From Legionellales bacterium (GTDB taxonomy: Bacteria; Pseudomonadota; Gammaproteobacteria; DSM-16500): 56,617 bases of DNA. Shown here in pieces: positions 8,531 to 17,193 of the stretch (position 1 is its first letter; every line of letters begins with the position of its first letter). The stretch lies in assembly GCA_947478495.1 (NCBI GenBank), contig CANJVW010000005.1:1-56617 (forward strand), written 5' to 3'. Under the pieces are notes generated by a model, which was given only the letters and a program-made list of their open reading frames with translations, was not told the origin of the DNA and ran no database searches. The translations under genes and the position numbers were made by a program.

Positions 8531-9126
8531 GCGCAACCATCCTTGTTTTATATTACAGCCGCTATGGCGCCGTAAAGCAAATGGCGCACCATATTACGCG
8601 CGGTGTCGAATCCATTGATGGCGCGATCGCACGCATTCGAACGGTGCCACCGGTATCGCCGCAGAACGAAGCGACTATTCCTCCGATTCCTGAAACAGGG
8701 GCGGTGTATGCCACATTGGATGATGTACGTGAATGCGATGGGTTAGCCTTGGGCAGTCCCACGCGATTTGGGAATATGGCATCCCCTCTAAAATATTTTG
8801 TTGAAACGCTCACACCATTATGGATATCGGGCGAATTAATTGATAAGCCAGCCGCTGTTTTTACTTCGAGTGCGAGCCTGCATGGCGGGCAAGAAACCAC
8901 ATTGCTCACTATGATGTTACCGCTCATGCATTTGGGCTGCATGATCGTGGGGGTGCCTTGTACGGCGATGGATTTGCATCAAACGACGACAGGCGGTACG
9001 CCCTATGGTCCAACCCATATCGCAGGTGCGGATAGTAAAAATCCACTGAGCGCAGAAGAAGAGCGATTATGTTTCCTGACGGGCCAACGTTTGGCGAGAG
9101 TGGCTTTGAATATGAAAGGGATATAG
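8527..9126 (+). CDS. wrbA: WrbA-like NAD(P)H:quinone oxidoreductase (flavodoxin fold)
   Basis: A soluble FMN protein of 199 residues. The N-terminal phosphate-binding loop follows a beta strand (ILVLYYSRYGAVKQMA), and the flavodoxin pattern continues with GLALGSPTRFGNMASPLK, a flavin-contacting segment, and SSASLHGGQETTL. WrbA proteins carry two-electron reduction of quinones, avoiding semiquinone radicals, which fits a place next to a complex I gene. The ATG was chosen because it overlaps the nuoN stop as ATGA; the upstream extension of five residues lies inside nuoN. The gene is two bases from the next start, so an operon is likely. Confidence 0.9.
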   Translation: MSATILVLYYSRYGAVKQMAHHITRGVESIDGAIARIRTVPPVSPQNEATIPPIPETGAVYATLDDVRECDGLALGSPTRFGNMASPLKYFVETLTPLWISGELIDKPAAVFTSSASLHGGQETTLLTMMLPLMHLGCMIVGVPCTAMDLHQTTTGGTPYGPTHIAGADSKNPLSAEEERLCFLTGQRLARVALNMKGI

Positions 9127-9128
9127 AT

Positions 9129-9458
9129 ATGCCGATTTACGAATACCAATGCAGTCAATGCAATCATCAGCTCGAGTCATTCGAAAAAATGACGGATACG
9201 CCATTAACGGATTGTCCTGCGTGCGGAAAATCGACATTGCAAAAATTAGTGTCGGCTTCTGGGTTTCAGCTGAAAGGCACGGGTTGGTATGCGACGGATT
9301 TTCGTCAAAAATCGGATGGCGGATCAAAAAAAGAGGGAGCTGCAACACCTGCTTCTTCAGAGAAAAGTGCTTCAACCGACAAAGCAGGTGGTAGCGATAC
9401 CAGTAGCACATCCACAACAACGACTTCTTCTACATCAAAAACAGAGGGTACTTCATGA
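9129..9458 (+). CDS. FmdB-family zinc-ribbon protein
   Basis: A 109-residue protein beginning MPIYEYQCSQCNHQLESF, the standard opening of the FmdB/putative regulatory zinc-ribbon family. Two CxxC pairs (YQCSQC and DCPACG) form the predicted zinc site. The second half is a low-complexity Ser/Thr/Lys tail, likely disordered and poorly conserved. The start two bases after the previous stop is supported by the family start. In many proteobacteria this small gene sits just upstream of aspS, as here; its molecular role is not established. Confidence 0.88.
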   Translation: MPIYEYQCSQCNHQLESFEKMTDTPLTDCPACGKSTLQKLVSASGFQLKGTGWYATDFRQKSDGGSKKEGAATPASSEKSASTDKAGGSDTSSTSTTTTSSTSKTEGTS

Positions 9459-10081
9459 TGCCATTCATTCGAAAATGTTTTATTTCAGGTTTGTTAGTTT
9501 GGTTGCCGATTTGGGTGACTATTTTAGTGATTCGATTCTTGGTGAATACGCTAAGCAACACGCTGTTATTGTTACCTCATCAATATCAACCGGATGCGTT
9601 GATTGGTTTTCATATTCCGGGGATTGGCGTTATCATGACGCTTCTGATTATTTTTGTGACGGGCTTGATCGCAGCGAATTTTATTGGAAGAAAACTGGTT
9701 GCAGCAGGGGACTATATTATCACGCGTATTCCGCTTGTTCGTACGATTTATGCGAGCGTGAAGCAAGTATCTCAAACGTTGTTTGGTTCGGGTGGGCAGT
9801 CTTTCCGAAAAGTATTGTTAGTGCAATATCCGCATGAGGGTATGTGGAGTATTGCATTTCAAACGGGTGACGCCACACCCGAAGTGAAAGAAGCGCTGGA
9901 TAATGATTCCATGGTGACATTTTTTATTCCGACCACACCGAATCCCACATCAGGATTTTTGATGATGGCCCGCAAAAAAGATGTGATCGAATTGAATATG
10001 GGCGTGGATCAAGCATTGAAGCTCGTGATTTCATTGGGCGTGGTTCAGCCGCTGCCTTCTTTTAATAAGTCAGGTAAATAG
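9455..10081 (+). CDS. DUF502-family membrane protein
   Basis: A 208-residue inner-membrane protein with two hydrophobic helices: residues about 6-36 ([19 protein letters not shown]) and about 55-77, followed by the conserved segment [18 protein letters not shown] and a cytoplasmic beta-rich part ending in [14 protein letters not shown]. These segments define the DUF502 family, whose function is unknown. The start ATG overlaps the fmdB stop as ATGA; a second ATG directly follows. It is two bases from aspS, and the fmdB-DUF502-aspS order recurs in many proteobacteria. Confidence 0.9.
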   Translation: MMPFIRKCFISGLLVWLPIWVTILVIRFLVNTLSNTLLLLPHQYQPDALIGFHIPGIGVIMTLLIIFVTGLIAANFIGRKLVAAGDYIITRIPLVRTIYASVKQVSQTLFGSGGQSFRKVLLVQYPHEGMWSIAFQTGDATPEVKEALDNDSMVTFFIPTTPNPTSGFLMMARKKDVIELNMGVDQALKLVISLGVVQPLPSFNKSGK

Positions 10082-10082
10082 C

Positions 10083-11840
10083 ATGCGTAGTCATTATTGT
10101 GGATCTGTTACAACAGCCGATTTAAGTAAAATCGTTAAGCTCGTCGGATGGGTCCATCGACGTCGTGATCACGGCGGTGTGATTTTTATCGATCTACGTG
10201 ATCGAGAAGGGTTGGTGCAAATCGTTTTTTCACCCGAACAAAAGGAGATGTTTAAGCTCGCGGAACAATTGCGAAATGAATATGTGATTTCGGTGACAGG
10301 GGTGGTGCGTCCGCGCCCTCAGGGTACGGTCAACGCTACATTGTCTACTGGGGAAATTGAAATCAATGCAGAGACGCTCACCATTTTAAATACGGCTGAG
10401 CCCATCCCCTTTCCGATCGATGACTATCACGAGATCAGCGAAGAAGTACGCTTGAAGTACCGTTATTTGGATTTACGTCGACCGGAGATGCAACGGCGCT
10501 TAGCGGTACGCGCTCATATCGCCCGTTTCTTGCGCGGTTTTTTGGATGCGAATGGTTTCTTGGATATTGAAACACCTTTTTTAACGAAAGCGACACCGGA
10601 AGGTGCGCGCGATTATTTGGTGCCGAGCCGTACCAAGCCAGGCTCTTTTTTCGCATTGCCGCAATCACCCCAACAATTCAAGCAATTGCTGATGATGTCT
10701 GGGATGGATCGGTATTATCAAATTGTGCGCTGTTTCCGCGACGAAGATTTGCGCGCCGATCGACAACCTGAATTCACGCAGTTGGATATTGAAACCTCCT
10801 TCTTAACCGAAAAAGAAATTCAAGACATCATGGAAAGCATGGTGCGTGGTTTATTTAAAGAATGTTTGGATGCGCATTTGCCGGAAACCTTTGAGCGGTT
10901 ATCTTACGCAGATGCGATGTCACGCTTTGGTTCCGACAAACCTGATCTCCGTATTTCACTCGAATTGGTGGATGTCGGTGATTTGTTGAGAAATGTCGAA
11001 TTCAAAGTGTTTTCAGGTCCGGCGAATGATAGCCAAGGCCGTGTTGCAACGTTGTGCGTGCCAGGTGGGGCGGACATCAGTCGCAAACAAATCGATGATT
11101 ACACGCAATATGTCAGTGTGTTTGGTGCCAAAGGATTAGCGTATATCAAATGGAATGCGGATGGATTGCAGTCGCCTATTCTGAAGTTTATACCAGAGAA
11201 TGTTGTTCAAGCGATTCTGACGCGCAACAATGCAAAGGTCGGCGATATTATTTTCTTCGGTGCGGATGAAGCGTCTATTGTGAATGCGGCGCTCGGTGCT
11301 CTTCGCTTGCGAGTGGGTCAAGATCGTAACCTAGTTGAGAAAAGCTGGCGCGTATTGTGGGTCGTGGATTTCCCCATGTTTGAGAAAAGCGATGGGCGTC
11401 TCACAGCATGTCATCATCCATTCACATCGCCGAAAGTGGATCATGTTAGCGAGCTGTCTCAGCATCCAGAAAAGATACTCGCACGAGCTTATGACATGGT
11501 GCTGAACGGGAGCGAAATTGGTGGTGGATCCATTCGTATTCATTCATCTGAGATGCAAATGGCGGTATTCCGTTTGTTGAATATGTCAGAGAACCAAGCG
11601 ACTGAAAAATTCGGTCACTTGTTGGCAGCGCTGAAATACGGTTGCCCACCGCACGGCGGTATCGCGTTTGGTCTCGATCGCTTGGCAATGCTAATGACGG
11701 ATTCGGCATCCATTCGTGATGTGATTGCCTTTCCCAAAACACAAAGCGCGACGTGCCCGTTAACGGATGCGCCGTCTTCAGTGGATTTGGCGCAGTTAAA
11801 TGAATTAGGTATTCAGGTTAAGAAGAAAAAAGTGGAGTAA
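10083..11840 (+). CDS. aspS: Aspartate-tRNA ligase (probably non-discriminating)
   Basis: A class II aminoacyl-tRNA synthetase of 585 residues with all expected parts: N-terminal anticodon-binding OB fold, motif 2 ([18 protein letters not shown]), the bacterial GAD insertion in the middle, and motif 3 near the end (GIAFGLDRL). The anticodon-domain loop reads RRRDHGG, with His at residue 30. In studied bacterial enzymes His at this place goes with non-discriminating AspRS that also charges tRNA-Asn, whereas Leu is found in strictly Asp-specific enzymes. The protein would then feed GatCAB for Asn-tRNA formation. The gene follows DUF502 after one base and precedes yebC after an inverted-repeat element. 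Confidence 0.97.
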   Translation: MRSHYCGSVTTADLSKIVKLVGWVHRRRDHGGVIFIDLRDREGLVQIVFSPEQKEMFKLAEQLRNEYVISVTGVVRPRPQGTVNATLSTGEIEINAETLTILNTAEPIPFPIDDYHEISEEVRLKYRYLDLRRPEMQRRLAVRAHIARFLRGFLDANGFLDIETPFLTKATPEGARDYLVPSRTKPGSFFALPQSPQQFKQLLMMSGMDRYYQIVRCFRDEDLRADRQPEFTQLDIETSFLTEKEIQDIMESMVRGLFKECLDAHLPETFERLSYADAMSRFGSDKPDLRISLELVDVGDLLRNVEFKVFSGPANDSQGRVATLCVPGGADISRKQIDDYTQYVSVFGAKGLAYIKWNADGLQSPILKFIPENVVQAILTRNNAKVGDIIFFGADEASIVNAALGALRLRVGQDRNLVEKSWRVLWVVDFPMFEKSDGRLTACHHPFTSPKVDHVSELSQHPEKILARAYDMVLNGSEIGGGSIRIHSSEMQMAVFRLLNMSENQATEKFGHLLAALKYGCPPHGGIAFGLDRLAMLMTDSASIRDVIAFPKTQSATCPLTDAPSSVDLAQLNELGIQVKKKKVE

Positions 11841-11849
11841 TGAAGTAGT

Positions 11850-11936
11850 GTAGGGTGGGCAAAGCGCTTTTTGCGTGCCCACCACGGTGCTCATTGCTGG
11901 GTGGTGGGCACGCAAAAAGCGCTTTGCCCACCCTAC
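11850..11936. repeat. Perfect inverted-repeat element, family B copy 1
   Basis: Two identical 36-bp arms in inverse orientation (11850-11885 and 11901-11936) enclose 15 bases. Each arm holds GTAGGGTGGGCAAAGCGCTT and the end GCGTGCCCACCAC. A less perfect copy lies at 28967-29053. Elements of this sequence type are scattered in many bacterial genomes as small non-coding palindromes. Here it separates aspS from yebC and can form a very strong hairpin in a transcript running through. The in-frame extension it gives to yebC is not coding. Confidence 0.85.
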
Positions 11937-11961
11937 TGAAAAGATTGAACGGAGTAAAGGT

Positions 11962-12684
11962 ATGGCAGGACACAGCAAATGGGCGAACATCAAGCATCAC
12001 AAAGCGAAGCAAGATGCCAAAAAGGGCAAGCTCTACACCAAGTTGATTCGTGAAATCACCGTGGCCGCTAAGTTGGGCGGCGGCGACGTGGCGACCAATC
12101 CACGGTTACGCATGGTGCTGGATAAAGCCTTGGATGCCAATTTGTCGCGAGACGTGATTGATCGCGCCATTAAACGCGGTGTCGGCGGAATGGATGGCGA
12201 ACAAATGGATGAAATTCGCTATGAAGGCTACGGTCCGAGTGGCGTGGCAGTGATTGTCGAGTGTATGACGAATAATCGTAATCGAACGGTCGCCGAAGTG
12301 CGGCATGCGTTTACCAAATCCGGTGGCAATTTAGGAACCGATGGCTCGGTCGGGTATTTATTTAATAAATGCGGTCAGATGACATTTGCGCCGGGTGCGG
12401 ATGAAGAGCGGATTATCGAATATGCGTTAGAGGCGGGCGCGGATGATGTCATTGTGAACGATGATCAAAGCATTGATATTGTGACGTCACCTGAGATGTT
12501 TTTGTCGTTTAAGGCAACGCTCGCGGCACATGGATTGCACCCCGCACAGTCCGACATCACTTTTTTGCCGACGATGTCGGTGTCGATTGCGGATTCTGAG
12601 GTCGCTGAAAAAATAACAAAATTAGTCGATATGCTCGAAGATTTGGATGATGTGCAGGCGGTTTACACTAACGCGGATATGTAA
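11962..12684 (+). CDS. yebC: YebC/PmpR-family protein
   Basis: A 240-residue cytoplasmic protein starting [20 protein letters not shown], the unmistakable start of the YebC family. Family members have been described as transcription regulators (PmpR type) and more recently as factors that help ribosomes at difficult sequences. The three-domain fold is complete and the length is normal. The ATG was chosen by the family start and the AAAGG just upstream; the frame is open 29 codons further, but that part is the inverted-repeat element. It stands directly before ruvC, the common order in proteobacteria. Confidence 0.95.
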   Translation: MAGHSKWANIKHHKAKQDAKKGKLYTKLIREITVAAKLGGGDVATNPRLRMVLDKALDANLSRDVIDRAIKRGVGGMDGEQMDEIRYEGYGPSGVAVIVECMTNNRNRTVAEVRHAFTKSGGNLGTDGSVGYLFNKCGQMTFAPGADEERIIEYALEAGADDVIVNDDQSIDIVTSPEMFLSFKATLAAHGLHPAQSDITFLPTMSVSIADSEVAEKITKLVDMLEDLDDVQAVYTNADM

Positions 12685-12728
12685 AATACACCGGGGGTTG
12701 GCACACGGAGTGTGACGGAGGGATTTTG

Positions 12729-13280
12729 ATGGTCATCATAGGAATTGATCCAGGTTCACGCATTACCGGATACGGCGTCATTTATTTAAAAGATAATCAG
12801 TGGCATCACCTCGATAGCGGTTGTATTCGGATCACAGACGAGAACACAGGCCATCGATTACAAACCATTTTTAAGCAACTCAACACCATTGTGGAGCGGT
12901 TCCAGCCAGTTGAGGCTGCCATCGAGCAAGTATTTATGTCCCAGAACCCTGGTTCTGCGTTAAAGTTAGGGCAAGCACGAGGTGCGGCCATCGTTGCGCT
13001 GAATTTGCCTATTGCGGAATATTCAGCGCGCCAGGTGAAGCAATCTGTTGTGGGGTTTGGTGCGGCTAAAAAAGAACAAGTGCAACACATGGTCGCGCGA
13101 CTACTGAATATTGAAGCGACCTTGCAAGCAGACGAAGCCGATGCCTTGGCGATTGCGCTCTGTCATGCGCATTCGCGCTTGAGTCTGCAATCGTTAGGCG
13201 TGGCTCGTAAACGCGCTAAATCACGCAGCAGCAGTTGGCGTGACTACGTCATCCCAAAAAATCCCGCCCCAGAAAATTGA
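12729..13280 (+). CDS. ruvC: Holliday junction resolvase RuvC
   Basis: A 183-residue endonuclease of the RNase H fold that cuts Holliday junctions together with RuvAB. The first acidic residue lies in [15 protein letters not shown], the second in AAIEQVF, and the last pair in [12 protein letters not shown], so the four-acid active site is complete. A GGAGGG ribosome binding site a few bases upstream supports the ATG at 12729. The C-terminal tail is basic and longer than usual ([15 protein letters not shown]). Downstream ruvA follows after 63 bases. Confidence 0.96.
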   Translation: MVIIGIDPGSRITGYGVIYLKDNQWHHLDSGCIRITDENTGHRLQTIFKQLNTIVERFQPVEAAIEQVFMSQNPGSALKLGQARGAAIVALNLPIAEYSARQVKQSVVGFGAAKKEQVQHMVARLLNIEATLQADEADALAIALCHAHSRLSLQSLGVARKRAKSRSSSWRDYVIPKNPAPEN

Positions 13281-13343
13281 CTAGAAAATGGGACGTTCGC
13301 GCGAGGATTTATTTGGGATGACGCATTATAGGAAGGAGTTGCT

Positions 13344-13925
13344 ATGATCGGCCAACTACGCGGCATTATTTTAGAGAAACAACCGCCCCAATTATTGTTG
13401 GAAGTAGGTGGTGTGGGCTATGAAATCGATATGCCGACGAGTGCGTTTGAGCGATTGCCCATCATTGGACAGTCTGTATTATTGCATACACATTTTATTG
13501 TCCGAGAAGATGCGCATTTACTGTATGGGTTTGATATATTGCAGGAGCGCTCGCTGTTTCGGATTTTATTAAAAGTAAACGGGGTAGGGCCTCGTTTAGC
13601 ATTGACCATTTTATCGCACATGACGATTGATGAGTTTGTGCGAAGCGTTGTTGATAATAACCCAGCTCGCTTAACGGCGGTGCCAGGTGTTGGTAAGAAA
13701 ACAGCAGAACGCTTGGTGATTGAGATGCGAGACAAAGTATCGGATTGGGGATATCAAAGCGTGATGACAGCACCTACTCGACACCTAACGCAAGATGCGA
13801 TAGCTGCACTCATTACCTTAGGCTACAAACCCACTGAGGCGAGCCACGCCATTTCAAAAATAGAATCGCTATATGCGAACAGTGAAGACATGATTCGTCA
13901 TGTATTAAAGGAGAGGATGGTATGA
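13344..13925 (+). CDS. ruvA: Holliday junction branch migration protein RuvA
   Basis: A 193-residue DNA-binding subunit that forms a tetramer around Holliday junctions and loads RuvB. The start [12 protein letters not shown] is typical. The two helix-hairpin-helix elements are visible as [10 protein letters not shown] and [13 protein letters not shown]. The C-terminal domain that contacts RuvB is present ([12 protein letters not shown]). A strong ribosome binding site (GGAAGGAG) precedes the ATG. The stop overlaps the ruvB start by four bases (ATGA), which couples translation. Confidence 0.96.
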   Translation: MIGQLRGIILEKQPPQLLLEVGGVGYEIDMPTSAFERLPIIGQSVLLHTHFIVREDAHLLYGFDILQERSLFRILLKVNGVGPRLALTILSHMTIDEFVRSVVDNNPARLTAVPGVGKKTAERLVIEMRDKVSDWGYQSVMTAPTRHLTQDAIAALITLGYKPTEASHAISKIESLYANSEDMIRHVLKERMV

Positions 13926-14956
13926 GTGAAATCAACCTAGAGCGATTAGTGTCACCTATCCATTCCGATGTTGAAGTCATTGATCGTGCTATTCGCCCTA
14001 AAAGCTTGAAAGAGTATATTGGTCAGCCAGCGGTAGCGGAGCAGATGAGTATTTTTATTTCTGCTGCGATGGCGAGAAAAGAAGCGTTAGATCACGTTTT
14101 AATTTTTGGACCACCGGGGCTCGGTAAAACAACGTTGGCGCATATTATCGCGAATGAATTGGGTGTGGGGCTCCGCCAAACATCGGGCCCAGTGCTTGAG
14201 CGCGCCGGGGATGTCGCGGCACTGCTCACGAATTTACAAGCGCATGATGTCTTGTTTATTGATGAAATCCATCGTTTAAGCCCAGCGGTTGAAGAAGTGC
14301 TTTATCCGGCGCTTGAGGATTATCAATTGGATATTATGATTGGCGAAGGACCGGCAGCGCGGTCCATTAAGTTGAATTTGCCTCCCTTTACCTTAATTGG
14401 TGCCACGACGCGTGCGGGATTGCTCACATCGCCCTTGCGTGATCGCTTTGGCATTGTGCAGCGATTGGAATTTTATGCGATCGGAGATTTGGCCTATATC
14501 GTACAGCGGTCAGCGAATTTATTGCATATTGCAATCGATGAAGAAGGTGCTCGAGAAATCGGAAAACGTTCGCGCGGGACACCGCGTATTGCGAATCGTT
14601 TGTTGCGTCGTGTGCGAGATTACGCGGAAGTAAAAGCCAATGGAAAAATTACACAAGATATCGTACGTGCTGCCTTGATGATGCTGGATGTGGATCATCA
14701 AGGATTTGATGTGATGGATAAAAAATTATTATTAGCATTGATCGATAAATTTAGCGGTGGCCCTGTGGGTGTGGATAGCTTGGCAGCGGCGATTGGTGAG
14801 GAGCGCAGCACGATTGAAGATGTGATTGAACCTTATCTTATTCAACAAGGATTTTTGACGCGCACGCCGCGTGGCCGGATGGTGACACGCAGCGCTTACT
14901 TGCACTTTGGGATAAACCCGGATATTTCATCGCGAGGCGTCGCGAGCGCGGAATAA
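13922..14956 (+). CDS. ruvB: Holliday junction DNA helicase RuvB
   Basis: A 344-residue AAA+ ATPase that drives branch migration with RuvA. Walker A is GPPGLGKT at about residues 63-70, Walker B contains LFIDEIHRL, sensor I lies in GATTRAGLL, and sensor II with the Arg finger region is seen around [16 protein letters not shown]. The C-terminal winged-helix domain is complete ([17 protein letters not shown]). It is the last gene of the co-directional run that starts with nuoN. Confidence 0.97.
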   Translation: MSEINLERLVSPIHSDVEVIDRAIRPKSLKEYIGQPAVAEQMSIFISAAMARKEALDHVLIFGPPGLGKTTLAHIIANELGVGLRQTSGPVLERAGDVAALLTNLQAHDVLFIDEIHRLSPAVEEVLYPALEDYQLDIMIGEGPAARSIKLNLPPFTLIGATTRAGLLTSPLRDRFGIVQRLEFYAIGDLAYIVQRSANLLHIAIDEEGAREIGKRSRGTPRIANRLLRRVRDYAEVKANGKITQDIVRAALMMLDVDHQGFDVMDKKLLLALIDKFSGGPVGVDSLAAAIGEERSTIEDVIEPYLIQQGFLTRTPRGRMVTRSAYLHFGINPDISSRGVASAE

Positions 14957-14975
14957 GAGCCAATGGACAAGGCAT

Positions 14976-15026
14976 GCAATAAAAAATGGCAAAGAGTGAG
15001 CTATGTGACTTGTCATTTTTTATCGC
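14976..15026. terminator. AT-rich hairpin between convergent genes (possible bidirectional terminator)
   Basis: The arms 14976-14992 and 15010-15026 pair at 15 of 17 positions, with a 17-base loop. The stem carries A-tracts and T-tracts on both strands, but few G:C pairs, so it is weaker than a classic intrinsic terminator. Its place between the ends of ruvB and the opposing membrane-protein operon suits a shared terminator. Confidence 0.35.
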
Positions 15027-15083
15027 ACAACATAGTACATGCGTTCTTATTTTGCTCGTAGTAGCTTCGTGATGAAATTCCGG

Positions 15084-16253
15084 TTACCATCCCATTCTGT
15101 TATTGTTGGGAGCTTGCCCGCCTTCAATCGTTTGTTTTTTGCTCGCTTCTTTATTTATTTCCTCTAGGACGCTATTTGTGTAACCCCAAAAAAGTGTGAG
15201 CGCTGTTTGGCGCGCTTGTGTTGTTTCTGGCGATGTATCGAAGAGCCCTTTGCATTCAAGGGATAGGGTTGCTAATGAGTTTAATGCTACCTCGATATCG
15301 TGCTTTCCAAATAATAGATCTATAAAGGCTTCTTTGACCGCTGACGGGCTCTCAATGGAGCGAATAAATTGCATTGTCTCGGGAAAGTCCTCAGCGATGA
15401 ATGAATTCGCTTTGATATGCTCGAACCAATCTTTATAGGAACCCGTTTTCCAATCTTGGATCTGCGATGACAGCGCGCTCTGCAGCTCTGGATCAGGAAT
15501 AGGCGGACTCACTGTGTGGGCAGTTTGACCGAAAACGAATTCGGCTAATCGTTGATATGTACTATTTGCTGCTTTGTGCTCGGGTGGTCCAAAATCATCG
15601 GATGAGTCGACAGATCTCGCGAATGATTTCTGTGAAAAAATACTTTTCACATAATCCACCGATCCTGCGACAGCTTTTGAACCGATCATCGCAAATCCGG
15701 CTAATGCAATAAAGGGGCCAAATACGGGCACGATTCCAAAAGCAATAAATATGAGAGGAATGATAGACGGTGCTGTTTTGAGGGCAGCAGCGGGCCCCTT
15801 GTTTAGCATATCCCTTCCCCAGGCTATAACAGCAGCGGTTCCTATAGCGGCCCAACCAAAGGGTGATGATAATAAAAGGCCTGTCGCTAAAAGAGTGGCT
15901 GCGCCGCGCAGTGTATTCAATCCCAACTCAGCAAGTTTTCCACGTTTTTTGGGTGCCTCATCTGACTTAAAAAGGCGATTTCCCACTTTCGAAAAAAGCC
16001 ACATCATTCCCATAGAGGGATATTTAACGGGCAAGATGGTGTCAATGCTATCCATGACGTGGGACAGCCGTTCAAGATAAGACTCGGGCGCTTTCTCGGT
16101 GGGCGCGACAGGTTTTTGAGGGTGGAAAGGACTACCTTCCTCATAGTCTTCATGAGCAGGCTGCTGATGTTGGCGTGCTCGAGCCTGCCTTACTTCTTCA
16201 TCTTGTTCGCGTGTCAGTTGCGAGAGTGTGCTTGGTTGTTTTCTACCCTTCAT
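15084..16253 (-). CDS. Unknown membrane protein, paralogue of the upstream gene (third gene of operon)
   Basis: A 389-residue protein of no family known to me. Residues 1-55 are polar and Gln/Glu/Pro rich. The middle holds a short helix with SIDTILPVKYP, then two long hydrophobic hairpins at about 115-145 (with SSPFGWAAIG) and 161-192 (with PVFGPFIALAGFAMIG). The C-terminal 180 residues are soluble and helical. The central 130 residues align clearly with the 316-residue protein upstream (SIDTILPV against NIDVILPV; SPFGWAAI against NPIGWAAT; FGPFIALAGFAMIGSK against VGPAIALTGCALIGLR). The start overlaps the upstream stop by 11 bases, so the genes form one operon. Confidence 0.75.
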   Translation of the reverse strand: MKGRKQPSTLSQLTREQDEEVRQARARQHQQPAHEDYEEGSPFHPQKPVAPTEKAPESYLERLSHVMDSIDTILPVKYPSMGMMWLFSKVGNRLFKSDEAPKKRGKLAELGLNTLRGAATLLATGLLLSSPFGWAAIGTAAVIAWGRDMLNKGPAAALKTAPSIIPLIFIAFGIVPVFGPFIALAGFAMIGSKAVAGSVDYVKSIFSQKSFARSVDSSDDFGPPEHKAANSTYQRLAEFVFGQTAHTVSPPIPDPELQSALSSQIQDWKTGSYKDWFEHIKANSFIAEDFPETMQFIRSIESPSAVKEAFIDLLFGKHDIEVALNSLATLSLECKGLFDTSPETTQARQTALTLFWGYTNSVLEEINKEASKKQTIEGGQAPNNNRMGW

Positions 16254-17193
16254 GGTTGTACCTCTTTTTGAACTCAGCTCGTTGTGTGTGTGAGTGATCT
16301 GTTTCTGGTTGTGTGTCTTTTTCTAATGCTCTGAAAAGGGTTGATATGACCGCTTGCTCTGGTGTTCTTGGGTCAGATTTTTTTGGGTCTGCGACTTGCG
16401 ATGCGAGCGCTAGGCCAACCGTTAGCACCTCTTCTGGCTTTAAGCCAAGTTCAGTGACGAGCATTTTGGCGGTGGTGGTGAGGGTATGCCCTGAACGGAG
16501 TTCAGCGCTCATTGTTTGTTCATAGTCACCTGCATGGCGTTTATCTGATGGCTGTATTTCGGGCCCATCATTTTTGCCAGAGACTGTTTTTTTCAGATAA
16601 GGTACGCCTATGATGAGAACTCTCAATCCAATAAGAGCACATCCTGTTAAAGCGATGGCTGGACCTACAAGCGGGATAGGCGCACAGGCAATGAGAACAA
16701 TAGGAGCCACTTTGAATAATTCACCAACAAACTTGGCTGATTCCTTGGCGAGATTCCATAGGGCGGATAACACAGCGAGATAAGCGGCTGTTTTGTTTCC
16801 TGTCTGCCCTGTGCGAGCCCATACTTGTCGTAATTTTTCCATGGGTCCCGCATTCCATTCTTGTCGCAATTCTCGGGTGTATTCACCGACAGCAGCGAGG
16901 GCGGTTGCCGCCCACCCAATCGGATTGGATAACAGAAGCACTACAATGCCTAAGGTTGCACCATAGCGCAGCCCTGTGGAAAGTGCGCGAGCCACAACGC
17001 CCCGCTCTGCTTGAGTGCTTGGCGCAATCAATTTGTCTTCTGCTTTTTGGACCACGTTGTCTCGTACAAAATTAAAAACACCGACCAATCCATAAAAGGC
17101 ATAGTGCACGGGCAGTATCACATCAATATTTTTAATAGCATCGGAGAGCTGTGAGAAGTAAGAGGGTGCCGGTGTAGCATTTCGTGTTTTCAT
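16243..17193 (-). CDS. Unknown membrane protein, paralogue of the downstream gene (second gene of operon)
   Basis: A 316-residue protein built like its downstream neighbour but without the long polar N-terminus. It begins with a helix (LSDAIKNIDVILPVHY), continues with hydrophobic stretches at about 31-44, 75-104 (with LLSNPIGWAATALAAV) and 163-200 (with ACAPIPLVGPAIALTG), and ends in a soluble helical tail of about 110 residues. The hydrophobic segments are long enough for membrane hairpins. No catalytic motif is visible. The start overlaps the stop of the 578-residue gene by four bases, and its own end overlaps the next gene by 11 bases. Confidence 0.75.
   Translation of the reverse strand: MKTRNATPAPSYFSQLSDAIKNIDVILPVHYAFYGLVGVFNFVRDNVVQKAEDKLIAPSTQAERGVVARALSTGLRYGATLGIVVLLLSNPIGWAATALAAVGEYTRELRQEWNAGPMEKLRQVWARTGQTGNKTAAYLAVLSALWNLAKESAKFVGELFKVAPIVLIACAPIPLVGPAIALTGCALIGLRVLIIGVPYLKKTVSGKNDGPEIQPSDKRHAGDYEQTMSAELRSGHTLTTTAKMLVTELGLKPEEVLTVGLALASQVADPKKSDPRTPEQAVISTLFRALEKDTQPETDHSHTQRAEFKKRYNHEG

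Noticed and set aside
11875-11961. N-terminal extension of yebC by 29 codons
   Set aside because: The extension is a translation of the inverted-repeat element; the family start [11 protein letters not shown] lies at 11962 with its own ribosome binding site.
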